NCBI RefSeq assembly: GCF_011397635.1
Contig: NC_064773.1
Coordinates: 27,813,449-27,877,448 of the forward strand
DNA length: 64,000 bases
Source of the DNA: Epinephelus fuscoguttatus
Taxonomy: Eukaryota > Chordata > Actinopteri > Perciformes > Serranidae
Reading direction: 5' to 3'
This document shows positions 10,790 to 22,240 of this stretch, one piece after another. Position numbers and translations under genes: made by a program. Under the pieces are notes generated by a model. It saw nothing but the letters and a program-made list of their open reading frames with translations. It did no database searches and was not told where the DNA came from. The number at the start of each line of letters is the position of its first letter. Positions within the stretch are counted from its first letter, which is position 1.

Positions 10790-11095
10790 CCCCTACATGA
10801 CAACTGTACGGGGAATGATTTTTCATATAATAATGAATTTTCATGTGACTCTCCTGTTCATATCATATTACAGCTATGTAAGTTATGCATACCTAAGGGC
10901 GTGGCTGCTTATATTGACATGCTGTCTGCTGATAGTGTCCTCGACCTCTCAGTCAGCTCCACCCTCATGCCCAAATATGCTCACTTCTGACTCCAAAAAA
11001 CCAAGATAGCGATGACCAAGCCTCAAAACAGGAGTTCACAAACCATGGGTGATGGCATGGTGGCTATGTCCATTATTTTACAGTCTATGCCTTTT
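10790..11095. repeat. Dispersed fish repeat ending TTACAGTCTATGCC
   Basis: It contains GGGCGTGGCTGCTTATATTG, GACTCCAAAAAACCAAGATA, GCGATGACCAAGCCTCAAAA and GTGGCTATGTCCATTATTTT. These phrases occur together in a high-copy fish repeat that I recognise but cannot classify. Confidence 0.45.
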
Positions 11096-11284
11096 ACAGC
11101 TAAACAGTACACTAAAATATGTTTCTGAAAACATTTGAGGTGGGCAATAGGCGATGCAGTAACAGAATGCGATAAAAAGCATTTTTCACAAAAGTTACCA
11201 ACTGCAGCTTCAGATAGCAGAATAACTCCTGGTGCTTCCATACCATATCGGCACTTGCTGAACCCAACAGCCAACTGCAAGTCA

Positions 11285-11870
11285 ATGATAAGGTCTGATC
11301 ATGATCTAGAGAATGCAGAGGTTCAGAGCAGTAAGTGTCCCTCCTCTGAGCCTGAAGACGCAGTACTGGAACTGGACAGTTAAGTTATTTCCCTGGTGAA
11401 GGTCTGCACAAATGGACACAAACACAAACCGACCATGAAGATCCAGCTGATACACTGACAGAAGCGCATGGCCACTAAAAGAAGGAAGGAGATAACCAAG
11501 GCCAACCCTCCAGAGCTGAAGCCTTTTCCCTTCAACTGGTAAAACCATCTGTCCTCATTCTTGTCTTACAAGTGGTTTCCTTCATTTCTGTATTTATTAC
11601 TCTGGTTTTATTACTGGTTTAGTACACAGAATATAATGCACTACACTATGTTCAGTTGAATAAATGGTGGCTGTCGAGGGACATCTAGCAAATCAAGCCC
11701 CTCATGTTTATTTTTACTATCTCTTTAATGGTGCTAAGCACTGTGGGTCACCCATGGTCTCTTTAAAGGACAGTGATGAGAGTGAGTATTTAAACATAAT
11801 TTACATGATCTTTTTCACCAAAATTGCATAACCAGAGAGAAAAGAGAGCTTAGACACTAGAATTTCCATG
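11285..11870 (+). pseudogene. Decayed copy of TIN2/zinc-finger gene, 3' end block
   Basis: Matches 46901-47480, the end of terminal exon 7A plus 3' flank. Shared segments are GATCATGATC(T/C)AGAGAA, CTGAGCC.GAA, the AAGATCCAG context, AGAAGCGCATGGCCACTAAA and CCTTTTCCCTTCAACTGGTA, followed by the same AAACCATCTGTCCTCATTCT and, further on, AAAGGACAGTGATGAGAGTG. A stop after LELDS (about 11380) and another before the basic tail break the frame. The finger-coding part is not recognisable. Confidence 0.85.
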
Positions 11871-13356
11871 CTATTCCAAAAACAAATTTTTATATCATTT
11901 TATTTTATTTATTATTAACAACTGTGCCTGTAAAAGAAGCTCACCATATAGGGGAAGCTCTTTTGCAGCATGGGAGTGTCTGAGAAGATAAGGCAACAAC
12001 ATGACCACACCATGCTCCATTTTAGCTGTGACAGTTATTCATGCTGCAGTGCTGTCTGGGGTCACCACCTTCTTCAGGAAGTCAAGCAAACAGAATAAAT
12101 TTCCTGCACATACATAACATGCCGGATCACAAGAAGATTTCATCACTGTGATCTCTCCAAATGATTCTCTGCTGAAGTAAGACACATGATTTGCTTAAAA
12201 AAAGTGTATTTGAAGTTTACCATTGAGGTACTTGTATTTTACTTTTACTTTACTGACTGTTTCCATCTCATGCTACTTAATACTTCTGCTCCACTACATT
12301 TCAGAGATAAATATTGTACCTTATACTGTTGCATTTATTTGACTGTAGGTAGTGGAAACTTTGTCGATTAAGATTTACATATAGTTAAAAACAGGATCAG
12401 GACGTGTTATTTCAACGCAGCTGAGGCTCTTTGAAATCAGGCGACAGCACTCTGTCATTGTTGAGCCTGGGCAATGCAGCAGGTCTGATACAAATGTAAC
12501 AATCCCTTCTAAGTGTAAGCACCGCTTAAGCTAAACTTACTATGGAGTTCCCTTTCCTCCCTTACCTAAACATTAGGTGGGCACATAATCAAAAGGTTGA
12601 GACTTCCCTCTTGTACCCATCTTTTCTGTCTTCTGAATACACCACAGAGCAGCAACTCTGTCAGGGACACCCTGATGATCAGTCACCCAAATGTGGAATG
12701 CTCTGACAGTTTCTGATGGATAACCAAGGGAATACCCAATTGTCCCTAGCGTCTAGAGTTCCACAGCTGGACCTCACTGGAGTTCACCTCTAGCCACCGT
12801 GGGAAGGGGGGTCTTACCTTTAGGCAGTGACGAGGATCAAGCCAGGTGATGAAAAATTTAAAAAGAATCTTTCCCTTTCAATTAAGTCCCACTGTCTTAT
12901 TTCAACCAAGATTCAACAACACCTCTCTGTGTGTGATATAGAGTCAAATAGAAATCAAAGAGTAAAAATTAAAGGTTAAAAAATTGAAGGAGTAAAAGGG
13001 GAAAAAATTAACTAGACAGACCACAAAAATGCCCCTAAGCTCAGATTCTGTGTGACTTTTTAGACACAATGCGAAGCGCTTCCTGTGAATATGACACACA
13101 GTACAGCTTTTGTCAGGTTTTCTGTTACACCAACCTCCTCATTTCCTCTTGAAAGTACTCACCTTATCTGTAACATATACGCACTATTATCAAGTCTCAC
13201 AAATTTACTCTTTTGTTAACTGCTAGGAGACAGTCAGTGTGCAAACAGTGCATGTTGGTGTCATCCAGTGTCAAGTGGGGATCATGTGAGGAGATGATAA
13301 GATTATATGGAAACTAGTTTAGGCACATAAATAGCAGCTAGCCCGTCATAATAATT
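11871..13356. other. No recognised gene
   Basis: Plain AT-rich sequence. I see no exon with splice-compatible coding similarity and no clear transposon end. Confidence 0.4.
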
Positions 13357-13708
13357 GGGTGGCAGTAGCTCAGTCCATAGGGACTTGGGTTGGGAACCAG
13401 AGGATCACCTGTTCAAGTCCCTGTCTGGACCAAAAAAATATGGAGTGTGGACTGGTAGCTAGAGAGGTGCCAGTTCACCTCCTGGGCACTGCCGAGGTGC
13501 CCTTGAGCAAGGCACCGAATCCCCCAACCGCTCGGAGCGCCTGTCATGGGCAGCCCCACTCTGACATCTCTCCACTTAGTGCATGTATAGGTCCTGTTTG
13601 TGCATGTGTGTGTTCGGACCTGTGTGTTAATGACAACAGAGTGAAAAAACTAAATTTCCACTCGGGGATTAATAAAGTATATAAAATTAAATAAATAAAT
13701 AAATAATA
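13357..13708 (+). repeat. tRNA-derived SINE, plus orientation
   Basis: Head GGTGGCAGTAGCTCAGTCCA, box B-like CTGTTCAAGTCCCTGTCTGG, middle GGTGCCAGTTCACCTCCTGG, tail GGGGATTAATAAAGTATATA, then an (AAAT)n tail. Same family as 9843-10169 and 24200-24550. Confidence 0.8.
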
Positions 13709-14039
13709 GGGTGCACTGGGGCTTGTAACTACCTTATGCCACTGTATACACCAATACAAATGATTACTCAAAATGCAACTGCTGATAAATCAGCAAATAG
13801 CATACTTCTATTTTTTTTTATCTTACAGTTCTTGTTTTCTGTGGTATACTGTACTTCTCATTGTCTTGCAAAGCAAATATTTTATGTTTCATGCAACAGA
13901 TGCGGTTAACTGCTCAGTCTTTTGGACTATGATTTCCATCATCCTCTTCATCAACATTTTCTAGAGCTATCTGCAATTTTATAGCAGGCTTCTTTTAGAG
14001 CCAGCATGGGCAAATGACCAGAGAACACAAACATATTCA

Positions 14040-15400
14040 GTAAGGCAAGGCAGGTTCATTCATATAGCATATTTTGGTAACATGGCAATCAAAAGTGCTT
14101 TACATAAAAAAATCAAAAGCATTTAGACAAAGTGCAAACGAAACACATTATCAAAGGATGTTTGAATACAATTGAAATGTCATCAAAGAGCTAGAAATAG
14201 AATAAAATACAAGCATAGAAGTAACAGTGTCGTGTAAGACTATAATAAATAAAATGTAGAGGTAAACAGAGGAGTCCTCAGCCTCGATTTAAAAGAACTG
14301 AGAGTTGCAGCAGAACTGTTTGTTCCAGATTTGTGGTGCATAAAATCTAAACACTGCTTCCCCATGTTTAGTCCGGACTTCAGGGACACAAAGCAGACCT
14401 GTCCCAGAAGACCTAAGAGGTCTCGATGGTTTATGGTGTAGCCTTTGCAAGCCAACAGTAGCATTTTGAAATCGATCCTGTGTGTAAAAGAGTGTGTGTA
14501 AAAACCTCAAAACACGAGTGATGTAATCTACTTTGTTAGTCATAGTGAGGACTCAGGCCGTAGCGTAATGAATAAGCTGCAGCCATCTGATCATTTCTTT
14601 TTCTCGGTAAACCTGTGAAGACACTAGTGCAGTAGTCTACAGAAAATAAATGTATGAACAGGTTTTTCTCAAATCCTGCTGAGTCATAAGTGCTTATATC
14701 CTTTATGTTTTTTGAGGTGACAGTAGGCTGACTTCGAAATTGTCTTAATGCGGCTGTTGAAATTCAGGTCTGAGTCAATGACTCCACCTAGATTTCTGGC
14801 TTGGTCTCTGGTTTGTAACATTGCCAGTTGAAGCTGAGTGCTCACTTTTGAAAGTTCCTCCTTGGCTCCTACCTCAGTTTTGTCTTTGTTTCATTGAAGA
14901 ACATAGTGGCACATCCAACCATTGATTTGTGCGATTCACTAAGTCAGAGCTTGTATTGGACCATACCTCTCTGGTGATATGGTTATGTAAATTAATGTGT
15001 CCTCTGCATTACTATATATACTATATATAATTAACTGTATACACAAAGTAGTCCCTGTCCTTTAAGTAGTAATCAAACCAGTTTTGTACTTTGCCACAAA
15101 GTCCCACCCAGTTTTCCACTCGGTCCAGTGATATGTGTGGTCAACCGTGTTAAATGCAGCACTGCAATATAGCAAAACTGAAACTGAAATTCTGCAACTG
15201 TCCACGTTTAAGTGGATGTCATTTAAAACCTTAACAGGAGCAGTCTCAGTGCTGTGGTGTGGCCAAAAGCCTGACTGGAAGATATAAAACCAGAATTAGA
15301 AGACATTAAAATCAATTATTAAAGTTGATTGGATAAAATTGTGTCATGGAATTTGAATTGATTTTAGGTGGACACAGGCACAATACATATCCTGTACCTG
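14040..15400 (-). mobile_element. L2-type LINE, degenerate 3' half
   Basis: Minus reading gives VLNDIHLNVDSCRISV, then CSAAFNTVDHTYLLD and WVGLCGKVQNWFDYYLKDRD (the RT block around the family's SAAFDTVDH motif). Toward lower coordinates it ends in a C-terminal stretch with AATLSSFKSRLRTPLF and a 3' untranslated tail at 14040-14250. Many stops and frameshifts; the 5' part is missing. Confidence 0.75.
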
Positions 15401-15565
15401 ATATGGAGGCACTGACTGACTGTCTAATTTTCTGAATTTTGTCAGAGAAGAAGGAGCCAAATTTATTGGCTACTGACCGAAGGGTTTGTTATCCTGCCGA
15501 CATTATTGATGTTTTGGCAATGATGTCAGAGAAGAAAAGTACCACGTTGCATTTCTCAGATCTAA

Positions 15566-15598
15566 ATTATAATTATAATAATTATAATTATAATTATT
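15566..15598. repeat. (AATTAT)n-like microsatellite
   Basis: ATTATAATTATAATAATTAT and following units, self-complementary and probably still length-variable. Confidence 0.75.
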
Positions 15599-16959
15599 TC
15601 TATTCGGATCAGCATGGCATTTCTCCATGGCGATCTTCTCTTATCAGAGATTGATTGCCTTAACCCTAGTGGATGCAATGGTATCATCAACAACATTTGC
15701 AATTTAGAACTGAAACGATGAAAGGATGGGTGTGGGGAAAAAAACCAGAATAAATATTTTACGGGTGTTTTAAGTAATATGCCATTTTTGATTACATCTG
15801 TTTGAACATCTGTGTGTTCAAACAAATGTAATCAAAGAAGCAGCTGTGTTGAAGAATTTGTTGCGTCTTTGCAGAAAGAATTGTCATACTGCCATGGCTA
15901 CATGAGTCTGAACAGACATGGATGTAAACTGTAACTGCAACTTCACTGGTTGGCGGTGGCGTACAACTACAAGGCAGTTATTCTAGTGTTATACAGTCTA
16001 TATTCCTGACTCTGTTCCTGCGTCAGGGATTCTGGCTGATGTCCTGTCTCTTCATGTGTCAAGCTTCCTGGCTGACATTTAGTTTGGTCCTGAGTCAGGG
16101 GTCCCAGCAGAGGTCTTGTCTGTCAAAGTCTCCATTCGGCGGTCAGGCTGACACCTGTTTGTGATCCCTAGTTGGTGGTCTGGCCAATACCTGCTTCTAC
16201 TCCCCATTCAGTGGGTTACCATGTTGCAGCTGTCTTTCGTTCCTGTGCTGCTGCAATCCACTAAGGCTAAAGGCTCAGACACACTAAGCCGCCATTCGAT
16301 CGTTGGCCAAAGTCGGGCCATTGGTGAGCATCTGCTGCCCTTGTCAGTGCAGTCCCGCACCATTGGCCTTTGTTGGCACCAGTTGGCCTTTTTTTTATTT
16401 ATTTATTTATTTTTTTACACCAGTTCATCATGTTGAATCAGTGTCAGCACAGCGGAGCTTGTCAGCGAATGAAATCACTCTGATTAACAGTTCAACTCAG
16501 CGCATGAGAAGAGAAATGGAAGTGAGGAATGTAAACAAAGAGCTAAAGTCGAGAGGGAGTAAGACCAAAACTAAATTATATGAGATAAGATTGTCTTTCT
16601 TTAGCCAATGAGCTGTTCAGCAGAAACATTTTGAGATGGTTTGTGTTATTGTTCACTGACACACAGTAAATGTGCTCTGTTCTTACAACACTGGATTGTA
16701 TTGTTAATGTGCTACCTTGCTAACCAGCGGCAAGATGGTCCTCTGGTTTTCCTTTTTTAAATGTTGATTACAGACAACCACCATCTGCTGGTATGAAGGG
16801 GTATGTCCTCTCAGACAGGCACATGACATACGTGCTTGTTGGACTTCGTTTTGGTGTGTTCATGTGCACTTTTTGGTCAAGACATGGAGACGAGAGTTGA
16901 CACAGGAGGGGGGCTCTCGTTGTCGCTAGTTCTCCTACATTGGTTCGGTGTGTCTGGGC

Positions 16960-17289
16960 CTTAAGAGCCCAGAGGTGCTCCTCCTGACTTGTCATCCTCC
17001 CAGTCGTCCACCTGGTCTTTCTTCAGATGTGCTCCAATCATCTGATCATACTCCTGCCTGTCCTCTAAAGCCTCCCTGGCATCCTGGTTGCCTTCCACAC
17101 CTGCTCTGCCCATTGGCACTGTCTGGTTACCCTCTTGAAAGGCTTAACTGACCTGTTGTGTCTGCCTGTTGTGCCCTGGGCTGTCCATCTGAGTTCTCCT
17201 GAAGCTTTCCTCTGGACCCTCTCACTGTGCTTGGTGTTCCAGAACTGCCTTGTGGGACGTCTAGGATCCATCCCTTGAAGTGGGGGCTG
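16960..17289 (+). mobile_element. Possible Gypsy-type LTR retrotransposon, 3' internal end
   Basis: The plus reading includes GLTDLLCLPVVPWAVHLSS, and in a neighbouring frame DVRDPSLE then GAVMSQSTIEG, a pattern I associate with the end of fish Gypsy pol polyproteins just before the 3' LTR. No protease, RT or integrase motif is present, so only the extreme 3' end could remain. Confidence 0.35.
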
Positions 17290-17755
17290 TCATGTCCCAG
17301 TCTACTATTGAAGGTTATTTTTGTCTTGTTTTTGTTCTATGATGTTATTTCCTGTTTTGTTTTGTTACTCACCTCTTCTCTTATTTTTAGAAAACTTATA
17401 TATACATATACTCACTTCCTGCCCTTTTGTGTTTCCCACTTGCAAAATTACTTACCTTGCCCTGACTGTTTCACCTGTCCCTCAGCCTCCTTATCAGGTT
17501 TCACCCACCCCTTGTTATCTTTCCCTTCCTGTTGTATTTACTCTAGGTGTCCCCTTTTCTCTTCGCCAGTTCATCTGTCCTGTTCTCAGTGAGCATTCTA
17601 GCCGTAAGTCCATGTTTCTTTCCTAACTAATCTCCAAGTGCTCTTGACTTTGTTCTGACTATAAATCTGCTTAATGTTTTTGAAACCTCTCCCTGATATT
17701 TTTGGACAGTTATCTGTATATTAAACTCTGTTTTTGCCAGGTAAAGACTTTCTAT
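17290..17755 (+). mobile_element. Possible 3' LTR
   Basis: Starts TGTCATGTCCCAGTCTACTA directly after the internal end, is T/C-rich, and has a polyadenylation-like ATTAAACTCTGTTTTTGCC near 17720. The right boundary is uncertain and no second LTR lies in this window. Confidence 0.3.
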
Positions 17756-19353
17756 TCAAACCACTCTTTGTATTTCTGTGATTTTAAAACATCTTAAAAC
17801 CACATAAATAGGATAATTAGAAATATCCAAAATGCCTTTCCACCTAATAAAGAGCCTCGATACGTTTAAGGGAACAGGATCTCGTCTTTAAATACTTTAT
17901 CTCATGGGCACTGTATCGAGTAGACTTTTAGTTTTGCAGGTAATAAAATCCTTAATTCTGCTGGCCTTTCCATTTGGGGGTTAAATGACGCAAGATTTTT
18001 GCTATATTATACTACAACTGAAATTGCCTTGAAGGGGCTTAGTTGTGAGTTGACAGTTGGCTCTAAATATTGACATACTCAAACAACTCTGTCTCTTCTG
18101 TTTCTTCATTTTCTTACCTGCCATAGGTATTGTGCAAATGAGGCTGGCTTAGATATGATTATGTCTCTTTCCTCTCTGAATCCACTTTGCCTACAGCACA
18201 TCCAAGCCAACCTTCCTAACAATTTCTTTCTCTAAACTTCTCTTAACAATTACTCATATTCTCCTGGATCATCACATATTCTTTTCAGTCTGGTGAGCTG
18301 ACTTAAAGGTAGACTTTTGAGGAAGAAGGAGTGAAAGCTTTGGGCATGAAGAAGTATATTTCACTGTGTAGGCTTGGTGTGAAGGGAGGAATACAGGGCA
18401 GGATCTTTTGTTGTAACGCGTGTTGAGAAAAAGTATTTCTTAATGTGGATTTCAGGGCTGTGAAGTTACAAAACTGAAAAAAACTAATAGAGTGGAGATC
18501 ATCCTTTCCAAGGAAAGGAATTATTGCCTTTTTGTATTTGATAGCATTTGGTGTTCTACCCAGGAAAAACTCTGTGCCATTTTAGTCTACATTGCAGTGA
18601 AAAAGGTGTTGAGGTATGGTATATCTTCAAATTGACGTTGTTGTGTCAATATTTGTATAAAAAGACTCAAAATCTAAAGTGCACATGATCAGATCTGGAT
18701 CAATTGTTGGGAGAAATGTTGATGCTTTTGTCGTAATATCTCCATCGAGAACACCTTTTCAAGTAATATTTACAACTCCCTGGGATATTTCTTGATTGGT
18801 TGACATTTCAACTTTTTACAAGAAGATGCATTTTCAAGTTGTCTTTATTGTCATAGCTGCACTTGTCCATGATGACAGTGGCATGCCAGAAGATGCTTCA
18901 CAATAAGTAGCATGAATAAGGACTTAAGAACTGTGTTTATGACTTAAGAACAGTCACAAAAATGTTTTGCCAGGATAATCTTTCTAACTTTTTTTTTTAA
19001 CCCGTGAAAACAGTTCGAAAAGTAAAAACCTTTTTTATATATTTATTTATTTGGTAGGATCATTTTTCTAAATTTGTTTTTCTAATACTCATTTCATCCA
19101 CAAGAGCCTAAAGTGCGCCACTACTTCATGTTCTAAATAGGACTAAACATATTCATATTATCTTTCACTTGAGTTTTTATCTCTCCATGCACTCTAAACA
19201 CAAGGTAAATATGTTGCATGTTAGCAAGTTATGTGCTTATTGTCATGCCCTCCTTTTAGCTAGAAATGTATTTTTAAATTATATTAAAATTAAAAATTAT
19301 TGGCTTAGATACATGTGACTGTTAGGGCAGCGCTGGCAATAGTACTGAAACTG
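17756..19353. other. No recognised gene
   Basis: AT-rich sequence without convincing coding or transposon signals. A short LINE/SINE-like phrase (CAAGTTGTCTTTATTGTCAT) is at about 18834. Confidence 0.4.
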
Positions 19354-19476
19354 GATATATATGTATATATATATATCTATATCTATCTATATATATATAT
19401 ATAGATAGATATAGATATATATATAGATATATAGATATATAGATATAGATATAGATATATATATAGATAGATATAG
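19354..19476. repeat. (TA)/(TAGA) microsatellite with long perfect inverted repeat
   Basis: The left arm reads ATATATCTATATCTATCTAT and the right arm is its complement (ATAGATAGATATAGATATAT) around a TATATATA centre at about 19392. Further ATAGAT units follow. Confidence 0.85.
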
Positions 19477-20699
19477 AGCACTCTGCCAGTACTACATTCT
19501 TAAGTGAGTCTGATTAATAAATGAATCTTCTGATTTTGAAACAGTAGACTTATGTTGTTGTTATGTAGACTTTCTGGGGCTTTCGCATGGTTAAATAAAT
19601 TAATTTTATTTTATAATGAAAAAAAACTGCCCCCTCGCAATTTAGACAGCCCCCTTCGTCACTTTATCCTGGTGCCAGGCCTGCTGCACACAATGATCAT
19701 CTACGTATTTCCTTCCTGTCTTACAGACTGGAAGGGTGTGTTAGTGTAAACACGCAACTATGTAGGACTGCAAGATCTCTGAGTGTGTTTTTTGACTTGC
19801 AAGAAGCTCTTATACCTATAAAATCAGGTAGGCTCTATTTTTTATTTCCCTTACTCTTTGTCTTTTTTAAGATGGCACAACAGCTTTGTTTACTTGTTTA
19901 TCTCTCGTGCATGTTGCTTAAAACAATAGTGCATTGCCTGGGCAGCTTTCTTGAAACAGCTCATACACAAAGAATACACAAACAATCTGAAATAATATTT
20001 AAAAAGGCCCCAAGGGACTTAAAGATTATGCAACTCATTGGTATTCTACCTACTGTGTATTTCAATTTGTTTTTCAGAGGAAAATATCCAACATTTACCC
20101 AACAGAGACACTGGTTTCGTTGCAGATTCAAATTTTGGCCACAAAATATAATAATTAATGCATTATTATTCATCAAATTATCCAGCATTACTTTAAAATT
20201 TAAAGCTCTACCTCCAACAGATGTTTAGTAAATTTAAGTAAGTTATGCTGGCAATTCCTCTTTTTAACTCTTCTCTTTAAGTATAATTTAGAATGCAGGA
20301 CCTTTACTGAGAAATCCTATAATATTCCTCTTAATACCTCCACAATTTCTGATTAGATGGACATGATAACACTTAAATCACATAACAGTACTCATTCCTA
20401 CATCAGTAAATCATTTTTTTCTAACCTGATCTGAAGTCTCCGCTGCACATGTGAGCATATTTGATGATTGCCTCCATCCAGTCCTCTCATTTTATCGTAT
20501 TTAACCATAATTGTCTTCGTTTTTGTTGATGGGCAGTGGCGGCTGTTATGCATGACTTCTTCTATTTTCGGCACCCAATAACACAGGGTGCAAAGTAAAG
20601 CAGGGTTCCCAAATCACTAAATCCACCCCTGGTAAACTCACTTGGGTAACGCTGAGAAAAACAAAAAATAATACAATTTATTAATTTCCAAATAGGTGA

Positions 20700-21060
20700 A
20701 TTAAGCCCCATTTCCACCAAGCAGTCTGGTGCGGATCAGTTCAGTTTGGTACGCATTTTTTGCATTTCCAGTGGTAAAAGTTGTGGATGGTACCAATGGA
20801 ACGTTCCTTACTGTGCCCGTTTTTTCAACCTGCTTTGAAAGCCACGTGGTTAAAAAGTAGAGCATGAATTTAATTAGCTGACGTATTTCACAGGCTGTGA
20901 CGCTATTAGTGTGTTAAGTGATAAGTTAGCATGGCTAAGAAAAAGACACCCCAGTCAGAAACACTGGTGAAATACACTTAGCAAGACATGCTCAACTCTC
21001 CGCAGAACCCTGAAGCCCCACCCCCCACTGCTGCACAGAGCGATGTTTGCTTGTGTATTT
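20700..21060. mobile_element. Possible MITE
   Basis: Begins AAGCCCCATTTCCACCAAGC with CAGTTCAGTTTGGTACGCAT. These first phrases resemble termini of fish short DNA elements, but I found no matching inverted end. Confidence 0.25.
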
Positions 21061-21179
21061 AAAGTTTATTAATGTGAGTCCAAATTGCACCAGATCTGAC
21101 ACTGTACATCCTTGGGTCCACAAGTGTAAAGCCAGAGTTGGGGATTAATGGAATAAATGTTACTAAGTTACATATTTAA

Positions 21180-21665
21180 AATACTAAATACAAATAACCA
21201 TATTCAGTTCATTGTTTAGTCCATGTGGATGTCTGTACCAAATTTGAAGAAATTCCCTCAAGGTGTTCTTGAGATTTTCTGTTTACAAAAATGACACGCA
21301 CGCGAGGTCACGGTGACCTTGACCACCAAAATCTAATCAGTTCATCATTGAGTCCAACTGCATGTGTGTACCAAATGTGAAGAAATTCCCTTATGTTGTT
21401 ATTGACATATTGTGTTCACAAGAATAAGATCACCGAGTTCACAGTAACCTTGACCCTTGACCTAGGACCATCAAAACCTAATCAGTTAATTGTTGAGTCT
21501 AAGTAGACAATTGTGCCAAACTTGAAAAAAAATCCCTCGAGGCATTCTTGAGATATCGTGCTTACGAAAGATGTATGGACGTATGGACGTATGGATGGAC
21601 GGACAAATGGACAACCCAAAAATATAATGTCTCCGGCCACAGCTCTCGACAATTCGAAGGCATAA
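21180..21665 (-). repeat. ERE-bearing dispersed repeat, copy 1
   Basis: Contains the family's stock phrases in reverse orientation: AAATTTGAAGAAATTCCCTC, TTCTTGAGAT, GACCACCAAAATCTAATCAG, TTGAGTCCAACTGCATG, and the terminal CAACCCAAAAATATAATGTC plus CTCCGGCCACAGCTCTCGAC. Two internal sub-repeats of about 115-120 bp are visible. It has one perfect palindromic ERE at 21305-21319 and a decayed one near 21438. Confidence 0.8.
21305..21319. promoter_or_regulatory. Perfect palindromic oestrogen response element (CGG spacer)
   Basis: AGGTCACGGTGACCT, an inverted AGGTCA repeat with 3-bp spacing. It lies within repeat copy 1, far from any intact gene. Confidence 0.6.
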
Positions 21666-21739
21666 AAAAAGTTGTATTGACAGTGTATGACTGATTTTAC
21701 TGTTCATCAGAGTTACGGCCTGTGAAAATAAATGTTGTC

Positions 21740-22240
21740 GTGTCTGGTTATTTTGGCACACAGTGCTCTGAAGAAGAAGAAGAAGTTGGAGCAGATTGTG
21801 TCCATGGTGTGAAGGATCTACAGTAATGCTATCTGTCTGTGTCCTAACTTTGAAGGTGTGTGCGTCCTGGATGGAGGGCAGGCTGGCACAAATGATTCTT
21901 TCTGCAGTCCTTACTTTCTCTTGTAGTATGTTCTGTTCTTTTTGGTGACTGATCCAAACCACACAGTGAGGGATGTGCAGAGAAAAAACTGTATTATTGT
22001 GGAGTAGAACCTGATCAGCAGCTCCTGAGGCAGGTTGAACTTCCTGAGCTAGTGTGTTGATGGTGCAGATGTTGGACATCCATTTATGTCCCAAGGAGAT
22101 GATGAATCGCAGAAACCTAATGGTTTTCACAGCAGACACAGTATTGATCAGTATGGTGATGGATGGCAGTGGTGGAGGCCTCATCATGAAGTCCACTGTG
22201 TTAGCTGGGCACCACTTATGAGCCTAGGCCATGGTACAAT
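21740..22240 (-). mobile_element. LINE C-terminal fragment (Rex1/L2-like)
   Basis: The minus reading starts near DFMMRPPPLPSITILINT and runs IRFLRFIISLGHKWMSN, VRTAERIICASLPSIQDAHT, ITVDPSHHGHNLLQLLLL and HLFSQAVTLMNS, which is the conserved C-terminal region of fish LINE pol (FLG..IS..LKW; RTAE.IIG..LPS; DPSHP.HSLF; FFPQAV.LMN). A long open stretch of 236 codons runs on into the neighbouring repeat, but it is not a host gene. Confidence 0.8.

Noticed and set aside
13357-13450. tRNA gene suggested by box A/B-like motifs
   Set aside because: No cloverleaf with a proper acceptor stem; the sequence continues as a SINE body with copies at 9843 and 24200.
17227-17626. Pro/Ser/Cys-rich open frames of 121 and 101 codons
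   Set aside because: They lie in the putative LTR; composition is T/C-rich and they resemble no protein.
21486-22196. 236-codon minus-strand open frame as a novel protein
   Set aside because: Its first two thirds match the C-terminal part of LINE pol; the rest reads into the ERE-bearing repeat.
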